Source: a bacterium (lineage in GTDB: Bacteria; Bacillota_I; Bacilli_A; RFN20; DUOF01). From it: DNA of 9,482 nt. This document shows positions 1 to 4,947 of this stretch, piece by piece. Positions within the stretch are counted from its first letter, which is position 1. Each line of letters starts with the position of its first letter. Location: positions 1 to 9,482 of the forward strand of contig DUOF01000068.1 in NCBI GenBank assembly GCA_012839015.1, in the 5' to 3' direction. Under the pieces are notes generated by a model, which worked only from the letters and a program-made list of their open reading frames with translations, was not told where the DNA came from and did not search any database. Both the position numbers and the translations under genes were made by a program.

Positions 1-2
1 AG

Positions 3-1208
3 GATAACGTGAATTATCATATAACCCAAGATTTTAATTATGACGACTTCGATGTAGATGTTGTAAATCCGCAACTTGATGGTTATGTCTTTTTGGGTTT
101 GTACCTAGATGATGAATTTGAAGATTATAAAAAAGTAACACTGTGGGATATTATGATGTTTTATGAAGATGCTGTCGTATATGCTTATTTATTACCTGTA
201 TATGAGCTAACTAGTGATGATGAAATCTACGATAACTGGATACTTGAGGTAGAGGACAGAATTGTATACATAAAGATTAATCAGGATAATACTGTTGAAT
301 ACATTAAAGTCTACTGGTATGGATCATACGCAAATGAGTATAAACTATATAAGTTGAATGATGGTTATATATTTAAAGATGAATATTCCGATTACTTCTA
401 CAGAGTTTCGCTGCTAGATGGAGTAATGTTATTACAGTATGAAGAATTTGAAAAGACAGACAAAATCTTAGTAGAACTCAGGACATATGATTATGGAACT
501 GGATATCAAATCATAAATCAGGGTGAGACTGCTACTATGCCTGAAGATTTATTTGATGATAATAGGGAAGAAGAACCAATAGTATATTGGTACATAGATA
601 TTGAAAATAAGATCTTATGGGATTTTGAAGATGTAGTCAGCAATCACCTAGTCTTATATGGTTTTAGTAGAGAAATAGATTTTATAACTCTAAGTTTCGA
701 TTTAGATGAAGAAACAGATCCTATCGCTGATTATGTAATTGACTACTTCAGTTATGACAAAGAAGAAGCGCTTCCAATAGCCATAAAAGATGGTTATATC
801 TTCCTTGGGTGGACTGGCACAGAATTAGACGGAGAAATGTTCTTATACATCTACGAAATAGTTCAATACGGTTATGCCTATTTTGGGGATACATTTACTC
901 TAATTCCTATCTTCACTGAAGAGATGGATTATAGTGATGATCCGATACTGGGGACTTACATGTTTGAAGAAGAAGATCAAATTATCACCGTAGAATTGAA
1001 AGGCAACGGAGCCCTGATAGTTCAAATGAGTGAAGATGATATGATGATGGACGCTGTTGGCTATTGGAGAATAGAAACTATAGAAGAAGAGGAAGTATAT
1101 GTGTTATATCTATATGGGGAACCAGCAATGGTGACATTCATACCAGGTGAAACTATAGAAGGAGACATCTTGTCAGTTGAAGGAATGCCTTTTACAAGAG
1201 TGATTTGA
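3..1208 (+). CDS. C-terminal part of a surface protein with InlB/Flg_new-type repeats (5' partial)
   Basis: The frame is open to the left edge. A GTG at position 9 could serve as a start, but no signal peptide follows it, so I read this as the 3' end of a larger secreted gene. Residue numbers count from that GTG. Residues 20-66 (DGYVFLGLYLDDEF), 166-220 (QGETATMPED ... NKILWDFEDVVSNHLVLYGF) and 224-302 (DGYIFLGWTG) resemble the Listeria-Bacteroides (Flg_new, InlB B-repeat) module, whose usual pattern is a GYxFxGWY strand, a WDF strand and an LYAxW-like end. Residues 311-399 form a separate beta-rich tail starting DPILGTYMFEE, with a GYW core, like lipocalin-type 'GTY...G.W' domains. The protein is very rich in Asp, Glu and Tyr. 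The family is known from adhesins and other exported proteins, so an extracellular role is inferred and the ligand is unknown. The stop is TGA. No clear terminator follows. Confidence 0.7.
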   Translation, partial: DNVNYHITQDFNYDDFDVDVVNPQLDGYVFLGLYLDDEFEDYKKVTLWDIMMFYEDAVVYAYLLPVYELTSDDEIYDNWILEVEDRIVYIKINQDNTVEYIKVYWYGSYANEYKLYKLNDGYIFKDEYSDYFYRVSLLDGVMLLQYEEFEKTDKILVELRTYDYGTGYQIINQGETATMPEDLFDDNREEEPIVYWYIDIENKILWDFEDVVSNHLVLYGFSREIDFITLSFDLDEETDPIADYVIDYFSYDKEEALPIAIKDGYIFLGWTGTELDGEMFLYIYEIVQYGYAYFGDTFTLIPIFTEEMDYSDDPILGTYMFEEEDQIITVELKGNGALIVQMSEDDMMMDAVGYWRIETIEEEEVYVLYLYGEPAMVTFIPGETIEGDILSVEGMPFTRVI

Positions 1209-1218
1209 AAATAATAAA

Positions 1219-1250
1219 AATATGTTGACTTTGAATAAAAACAACATATT
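1219..1250. repeat. 9-bp inverted repeat over the T-box promoter
   Basis: AATATGTTG (1219-1227) and CAACATATT (1242-1250) are perfect reverse complements separated by 14 bases. One arm covers the start of the -35 box and the other covers most of the -10 box. There is no T-tract, so it is a poor terminator for the upstream gene. It could be an operator or chance in AT-rich DNA. Confidence 0.5.
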
Positions 1251-1252
1251 AT
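1225..1252 (+). promoter_or_regulatory. sigma-A-type promoter of the T-box leader
   Basis: TTGACT (1225-1230) is followed after 16 bases by TATTAT (1247-1252), each one mismatch from consensus. A start near 1259 would put the transcript 5' end just before the CAAC that closes T-box stem I. That fit supports the promoter. Confidence 0.7.
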
Positions 1253-1258
1253 ATTGTT

Positions 1259-1543
1259 AACAACGTTAAATAAAGAAGTAACTATTATGTTTGTTTTATA
1301 GAGAGTTAGTGTTTGGTGGAAACTAACAATTAACTAGTAGTGAATAACACTTATGAGTTGCTTAAAGAAAGAGAAATCGAGTAGAATAGGCCGGATTGAA
1401 CACCGTTAAAAGTTCTAGGGGTTGATAGACCTTGAATGAGTGATTATATAAACAAATTATTTTGTTTAATAATAAATTAGGTGGCACCGCGGATACAGCA
1501 GTTATTCGTCCTAAGTTAGGACAGTAACTGCTTTTATCCACCG
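1259..1543 (+). promoter_or_regulatory. T-box riboswitch, probable tRNA-Asn specificity
   Basis: A T-box leader binds an uncharged tRNA through a specifier codon and its 3' NCCA end, and then prevents premature termination. The expected parts are present in order: GAAGTA (1275-1280) on the 5' side of the specifier loop; AGAGAG (1300-1305) and a GTTAGT/ACTAAC hairpin with GGTGGAA at the stem I tip (1315-1321); GAA (1342-1344) then T then AAC (1346-1348) then A, which matches the GAA-N-codon-A arrangement I recall for B. subtilis glyQS; a CAAC (1261-1264)/GTTG (1357-1360) closing helix; an S-turn-like AGTAGAA at 1380-1386; and the T-box core AGGTGGCACCGCGG (1479-1492). AAC reads as Asn and ends in C, as specifiers usually do. 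The alternative TAA would be a stop codon. The antiterminator pairs TTAGG (1477-1481) with CCTAA (1510-1514). No aminoacyl-tRNA synthetase or amino-acid gene follows. The T-box call is firm; Asn specificity is likely. Confidence 0.93.
1498..1535 (+). terminator. T-box regulated terminator
   Basis: GCAGTTAT (1498-1505) pairs with GTAACTGC (1524-1531), and GTCCTA (1508-1513) pairs with TAGGAC (1517-1522) around a three-base loop; TTTT follows at 1532-1535. CCTAA at 1510-1514 is shared with the antiterminator, so the two folds exclude each other as in other T-boxes. GGATA (1491-1495) and TATCC (1535-1539) could extend the stem across the T-run. Confidence 0.85.
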
Positions 1544-1586
1544 TTCAATCAATAAAATAAAACCTTAGATAGCAATATCAAAGTAA

Positions 1587-1627
1587 TAATAAAAGGAATG
1601 CCTATAATTGACATTCCTTTTATTACT
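1587..1627. terminator. second hairpin after the T-box, probably a bidirectional terminator
   Basis: TAATAAAAGGAATG (1587-1600) and CATTCCTTTTATTA (1612-1625) form a perfect 14-bp stem with an 11-base loop. The A-rich left arm and T-rich right arm suit termination in either direction. The loop contains TATAAT (1603-1608) merging into TTGACA (1608-1613). Neither has a good partner box at normal spacing, though TATAAT might be a weak start for the downstream pair. The 50 bases between the T-box terminator and this hairpin hold no ORF. Confidence 0.6.
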
Positions 1628-1687
1628 ATAAATGGAATAATAATGTAGAAAATGTTATTATTTTGTTGTGAGTTTAAGGAGGTAACA

Positions 1688-2275
1688 ATGGAAACGGAAA
1701 TAACAGTTCAAGTCTTTGATAACATGAATGAAATATCAAAGAAATTGACTGAACAGGGGTATGAAGTTATAGAAAAATTTGGGGTTAAGGATTACTATTT
1801 TAGTAGATTCCCTTTAAGTGAACTTGAAAATTTACCTTATGGGGAAATGATTAGTAATAGTCTTATAGTTAGAGAAATTATCGATGAATTCAACCCTAAA
1901 AAATTATTAGTCTATAAAAACAAAGTAATAAGTGGAGATGTTGTCTTAGAGGAAGATAAAATTAATATCAAAATAGATGACATAGAAAAAACCAAAAAGG
2001 CACTTACCCTAGCAGGTTTAACCAACTGGGGGAGAGTTTTTAATAAGTCGACAGTATTTAAAAAAGATGAAATTGTTTTCGATGTTCAAGAAATAGAAGA
2101 CTTAGGCATATTCATAGAATATGAAGAAGATGAATCTATGCAACATTTGAGGTCTCCTGTAGAAAAAATTGAACATATGAAGAATATAGTGAGTAGTTTA
2201 GGACTGAAGTTAGGTGGTGATTTTAGTTGTAAGAAAGTTTATATGTTGTTTCAAAAACAAATGGATAAACGATAA
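1688..2275 (+). CDS. CYTH-like (class IV adenylate cyclase/triphosphate-binding fold) protein
   Basis: The protein has 195 residues. I start at ATG 1688 because AAGGAGG (1676-1682) lies five bases ahead; a longer in-frame reading from 1652 has no ribosome site. CYTH proteins form a beta tunnel that binds triphosphates and act as adenylate cyclases, thiamine triphosphatases or inorganic triphosphatases. Seen here: an N-terminal ETEIT (2-6) where the family has ExExK; DYYF (35-38); a basic strand with R63; LVYK (74-77), like the family's 'l.YK'; DVQEIEDLGIFIEYEE (132-147), like the family 'D.i.glG.f.EiE'; and a C-terminal CKKVYMLF (181-188), where family members often have a K-S-Y-x-x-L segment. 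Thr replaces the last Lys of ExExK, and the usual RxR pair is reduced. The fold is fairly likely and activity uncertain. The next gene begins 27 bases after the stop, suggesting one transcript with the Sir2-like protein. Confidence 0.72.
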   Translation: METEITVQVFDNMNEISKKLTEQGYEVIEKFGVKDYYFSRFPLSELENLPYGEMISNSLIVREIIDEFNPKKLLVYKNKVISGDVVLEEDKINIKIDDIEKTKKALTLAGLTNWGRVFNKSTVFKKDEIVFDVQEIEDLGIFIEYEEDESMQHLRSPVEKIEHMKNIVSSLGLKLGGDFSCKKVYMLFQKQMDKR

Positions 2276-2302
2276 ACCGTATTAGAATGGGGGAGAGGTA
2301 TT

Positions 2303-3496
2303 ATGAAGTTTCCTTTTTATGTATTTGAATTTAATGAAGAAGAAGAGAAGATATTTACCAATCATTTTACCGATGAAGGTAAATTTGGTTTTGAAGGAAT
2401 TTGGCTTAGAAATCAAAGAGAAGCCAACAAGGAACAATCTAACTGGAAGAGTGAGAAAGATCAAAGAAGAAGATACATCCAGTTCTATGACACTTATGAA
2501 CAAAGGAGTAAGGATGGTAAGAGTTATTTAGCAATAACAGACACTTATATATATGTTAGTAACACTCTACCTAAAAAAGAAATAAAAGCATACCGTAAAA
2601 AAGTTGTAAAAGCATTAAATAAGAATGAATTTATAGAAACTGATGCAGATGTCTATCTAAAAGATAACCTAGAAATTATCTTAAAAAGTTATGATAGACA
2701 TCCAAAGGATATAGAATTTAATAATACTTTTACAAGTGACTATATTACACTGGATGTAATAATTAGGACTAAAGGTTTTCCTTATGAAGAACACTATAAC
2801 AGAATGTGGCTTTTATCTACTAAGATGTTTAGGGTTCCAGGTAAGAGAGAAAATCCTACTTATATAAATAGTGTTGATGAGATAATCAAACACTTACCTG
2901 CCCAAGTTGAAATGGGCTGTGGACCATCGATTGCTACGGGTATTCCTGCACTCCATGAAATGCATGAAACTTACTATGTCCAAAATCATATTACTAAAGA
3001 GTTCTACTTTGGTAAGGATGACAAGTTTATTGTCGAACTTATAAATAATCCTGAGATAATGTATAAGAAGTTTAGTTATGTTCCAACTGTATGTATAAAA
3101 GCTAAACCTACTGAAGCCTATGAGATATTCGCTTCACTCTATAAAAAAGGATACTTTAAGGGTACTGTCTTAAACAATAACTTTGACCGTATGGTTAAAA
3201 GATTTGATATCGATGAATATATTTTAAGAATTTATGATAGAAATACTTATTTACCTAAAATAGAATTCGAAAAAGACATTAAAACGCTAATTTGTATAGG
3301 TACCCATGCCGACAGAAGAGAAGTCCAGGCTCAGGCTAGGGAAAAGGGTATTAAGGTAATCTATATCGATCCGGAGGGTTTCTTTGAAGGAGGCAACTTT
3401 ATACCTTATCCAATCGAAGCTCCAAAGGATGGGGACCTAATCTATGCTAAAACGTTTGAAGAAGCGATGGCGGAATTAAAAGATAAATTGCTGTAA
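2303..3496 (+). CDS. Divergent Sir2-fold (DHS-like NAD-binding) protein with an unknown N-terminal domain
   Basis: The protein has 397 residues and starts at ATG 2303 behind the purine-rich GGGGGAGAGG (2289-2298). Residues 1-185 are a charged region that I do not recognise. Residues 190-397 follow the order of Sir2 motifs: MGCGPSIATGIPALHEM (204-220) aligns with GAGIS..SGIP.FR; VLNNNFDRMVKRF (289-301) with the TQNID segment; TLICIGTHADRREVQAQAREKGIKVIYID (328-356) with the 'GTSL.V.PA..l...A...g..vi.iN' strand-loop-strand; and an end DGDLIYAKTFEEAMAELKDKL like the C-terminal 'D......a.e.L..L'. The sirtuin HG catalytic motif and the four zinc Cys are not seen. NAD or a related nucleotide may bind, but ordinary protein deacetylation is doubtful. 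The gene is probably co-transcribed with the CYTH-like gene and ends at a strong terminator. The substrate is unknown. Confidence 0.65.
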   Translation: MKFPFYVFEFNEEEEKIFTNHFTDEGKFGFEGIWLRNQREANKEQSNWKSEKDQRRRYIQFYDTYEQRSKDGKSYLAITDTYIYVSNTLPKKEIKAYRKKVVKALNKNEFIETDADVYLKDNLEIILKSYDRHPKDIEFNNTFTSDYITLDVIIRTKGFPYEEHYNRMWLLSTKMFRVPGKRENPTYINSVDEIIKHLPAQVEMGCGPSIATGIPALHEMHETYYVQNHITKEFYFGKDDKFIVELINNPEIMYKKFSYVPTVCIKAKPTEAYEIFASLYKKGYFKGTVLNNNFDRMVKRFDIDEYILRIYDRNTYLPKIEFEKDIKTLICIGTHADRREVQAQAREKGIKVIYIDPEGFFEGGNFIPYPIEAPKDGDLIYAKTFEEAMAELKDKLL

Positions 3497-3511
3497 ATAG
3501 ATATAATAATT

Positions 3512-3538
3512 AAACTCTAATTAATTTAGAGTTTTTTT
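3512..3538 (+). terminator. Rho-independent terminator after the Sir2-like gene
   Basis: AAACTCTAA (3512-3520) pairs with TTAGAGTTT (3526-3534) around a five-base loop, and an uninterrupted T-run reaches 3538. It closes the CYTH/Sir2-like unit 15 bases after the stop. Confidence 0.85.
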
Positions 3539-3556
3539 ATGCATTTGCACAAAATG

Positions 3557-3585
3557 GTGACGTAAGTAACTCATATGAATATTAT
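3557..3585 (+). promoter_or_regulatory. Probable promoter of the VIT1-like gene
   Basis: GTGACG (3557-3562, 4/6) and TATTAT (3580-3585, 5/6) are separated by 17 bases. The placement is right for a short leader before the ribosome site GGAGG (3599-3603). ATGGTGA occurs at 3554-3560 and again at 3586-3592, flanking the promoter. I do not know whether this direct repeat matters. Confidence 0.45.
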
Positions 3586-3608
3586 ATGGTGATGCATTGG
3601 AGGTTACC

Positions 3609-4481
3609 ATGAATAAGAAAGAGTTAAAAAAGATAGAGAAAATCCAAAAGAGTGAACTGTTACAACACTCTTTTTATAAGAAAATAGCTAAAAGGGAAAA
3701 GAATGGAGATAATAAGGCAATGTTAAATAAATTGTCCTTATTAGAGTTAAAACATTATAACTATTTTAAAAGTTATACTAACAAGGATTATAAGGTTAGT
3801 GTTATTAAACTTTATTTTCACTACTTACTAACCATATGTCTTGGTTTAAATTTTGGACTTAGGTTTATCGAAAAGTGTCATACAAAAGCAAAAGCAAGGT
3901 TTGAAAATACAAAAATAAGAAACGCTAATTTAAAAGAAATAGTTAATGAAGAATATGAACTAGAAGAAGATTATATTGATCAAATTGATAAGAAAAAACT
4001 AAATTATATTAGCTCGATTGTCTTAGGGCTTAATGATGCTCTGGTAGAGTTCACCGGTGCGATAGCAGGCTTTGCCTTTGCGCTTGCATCGTCTAAAACT
4101 ATTGCTATTGCTATTGCTATTATTATTAGTGGTATAAGTGCTTCTTTATCAATGGCTAGTTCAGAATACTTATCTAAAAAACAAGATTACTCCTCTAAAG
4201 AAGCACTTATCCCAGCGATTTATACAGGATTAGCCTATATAATTACCGTAAGCCTTATGATAGTCCCTTACTTAGTGTTTCCAAATGTCTATATAAGTCT
4301 TGTGGTAATGTTAAGTGTGGTAGTGCTTATAATCCTATTTTTTAATTACTATATCTCAATAGCCAAGAAAACTAACTTCAAAAAAATATTCTTGGAAATG
4401 ATCCTAATAAGTTTAGGTGTTGCCCTGATATCCTTTGCAATTGGATTACTAGTAAGAGTTTTCTTTGGTGAAGTTGTCTAA
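3609..4481 (+). CDS. VIT1/CCC1-family iron or manganese transporter with N-terminal ferritin-like segment
   Basis: The protein has 290 residues. ATG 3609 is chosen because GGAGG (3599-3603) lies five bases upstream; a TTG at 3597 is in frame but overlaps this ribosome site. The C-terminal half is typical of the VIT1/CCC1 family, which exports Fe2+ or Mn2+ from the cytosol: SSIVLGLNDALVEFTGAIAG (135-154), then ISASLSMASSEYLSKKQD (176-193) and three further hydrophobic helices (about 203-225, 229-251, 262-287). Residues 1-130 are polar and helical, with ELKHYNYF (46-53) carrying the ExxH of ferritin-like/rubrerythrin domains and an acidic stretch EEYELEEDY (114-122). This matches the bacterial VIT variants that carry an 'erythrin' domain. 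The large metal-binding loop of plant VIT1 is only about 14 residues here. Metal specificity is not visible. (ATTGCT)3 encodes an Ile-Ala run in a helix at 4101-4118. Confidence 0.85.
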   Translation: MNKKELKKIEKIQKSELLQHSFYKKIAKREKNGDNKAMLNKLSLLELKHYNYFKSYTNKDYKVSVIKLYFHYLLTICLGLNFGLRFIEKCHTKAKARFENTKIRNANLKEIVNEEYELEEDYIDQIDKKKLNYISSIVLGLNDALVEFTGAIAGFAFALASSKTIAIAIAIIISGISASLSMASSEYLSKKQDYSSKEALIPAIYTGLAYIITVSLMIVPYLVFPNVYISLVVMLSVVVLIILFFNYYISIAKKTNFKKIFLEMILISLGVALISFAIGLLVRVFFGEVV

Positions 4482-4505
4482 GGGTCCTATTGCATTAATT
4501 TACAA

Positions 4506-4534
4506 TTGACAATAAAAGGTAACTTAGATATACT
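4506..4534 (+). promoter_or_regulatory. Near-consensus sigma-A promoter of the 75-residue repeat protein
   Basis: TTGACA (4506-4511) is followed after exactly 17 bases by TATACT (4529-4534). This is the best promoter in the window and predicts a start near 4541 with a leader of only about 20 bases. AGAGGAGG (4546-4553) is a strong ribosome site seven bases before ATG 4561. High, constitutive expression is inferred. Confidence 0.85.
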
Positions 4535-4560
4535 TTAATTATCAAAGAGGAGGCAAAAAA

Positions 4561-4788
4561 ATGAGCGATAACACGAGGGATCCAAGAAAATTAAGAGGAA
4601 ACTCAAGCATGGCTGATTTAATGTTTGCAGAACTAGCTACTAAAAACAAGGAAGAAAAAGAAAACAAAGGCAACACAAGAGATCCACAAGATTTACCAAA
4701 GAGATTTAGTAGTGCTGACTTGATGTTTGCAGAACTAGCAGCTGAGAACAAAAAGAAAAAAGAAAAAGAGAAGAGCAGAGGTCGTTAA
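4561..4788 (+). CDS. Small charged protein of two 34-residue repeats
   Basis: I do not recognise the family. The 75 residues are two copies of one unit at an exact 34-residue spacing: NTRDP at 4-8 and 38-42, and ADLMFAELA at 18-26 and 52-60. Each copy is followed by a Lys/Glu-rich stretch (NKEEKENK; ENKKKKEKEK). There is no signal peptide, membrane segment or cysteine. ADLMFAELA should be a short amphipathic helix and could be a docking or self-association motif; the rest looks flexible. The gene stands alone, with a near-consensus promoter, a strong ribosome site and a tight terminator that shares the last base of the stop codon. This suggests an abundant protein. That it is a real gene is very likely; its function is unknown. 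The DNA of the two copies is also similar, so recent duplication and copy-number change are possible. Confidence 0.85.
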   Translation: MSDNTRDPRKLRGNSSMADLMFAELATKNKEEKENKGNTRDPQDLPKRFSSADLMFAELAAENKKKKEKEKSRGR

Positions 4789-4813
4789 AACTTAGGGAAA
4801 CCTAAGTTTTTTT
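4788..4813 (+). terminator. Rho-independent terminator after the repeat protein
   Basis: AAACTTAGG (4788-4796) pairs perfectly with CCTAAGTTT (4801-4809) across a GAAA tetraloop, and a T-run extends to 4813. It begins at the last base of the TAA stop. Confidence 0.9.
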
Positions 4814-4836
4814 ATTATAAATATGAGACTGTGAAT

Positions 4837-4892
4837 ACTAATTAATAGCTAATTAGTTTTTTAATTATTTAATTAACAAATAATAACTAATT
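4837..4892 (+). promoter_or_regulatory. Alternative AT-rich hairpins upstream of the DUF1538 gene
   Basis: ACTAATTA (4837-4844) pairs with TAATTAGT (4850-4857), with Ts to 4862, giving a weak terminator-like hairpin. The same right arm, AATTAGTT (4851-4858), is also complementary to AACTAATT (4885-4892), helped by an inner TTATTT/AAATAA helix (4865-4870, 4878-4883). The two folds exclude each other, as in an attenuator. No promoter is seen upstream, so this may be chance in AT-rich DNA. A -10-like TATACT at 4908-4913 has no good -35 box. Confidence 0.3.
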
Positions 4893-4947
4893 TTAATGAC
4901 AATATATTATACTTTAAAAGTAGATAATTACGGGAAGGGGTATCATA

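Noticed and set aside
1206..1208. TGA read as Trp (Mycoplasma-type code)
   Set aside because: TGA occurs here only as a stop, with an in-frame TAA two codons later. No gene in the window contains an internal TGA, and Trp is encoded by TGG throughout.
1603..1613. Perfect TATAAT overlapping a perfect TTGACA
   Set aside because: TATAAT has no -35 partner at 16-18 bases upstream, TTGACA has no good -10 at 16-18 bases downstream, and both lie in the loop and arm of a 14-bp hairpin. It is left as a possible weak promoter only.
1652..1687. Upstream extension of the CYTH-like gene
   Set aside because: It adds 12 residues without a ribosome site, while AAGGAGG lies inside it at proper spacing for ATG 1688.
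2319..2531. Alternative + strand frame at the start of the Sir2-like gene
   Set aside because: It overlaps a longer frame that has the ribosome site and recognisable motifs. Its own product is a Lys-rich shadow.
4101..4118. (ATTGCT)3 hexanucleotide repeat as a phase-variation tract
   Set aside because: It is short, in frame, and encodes Ile-Ala in a membrane helix. Gain or loss of units would not shift the frame.
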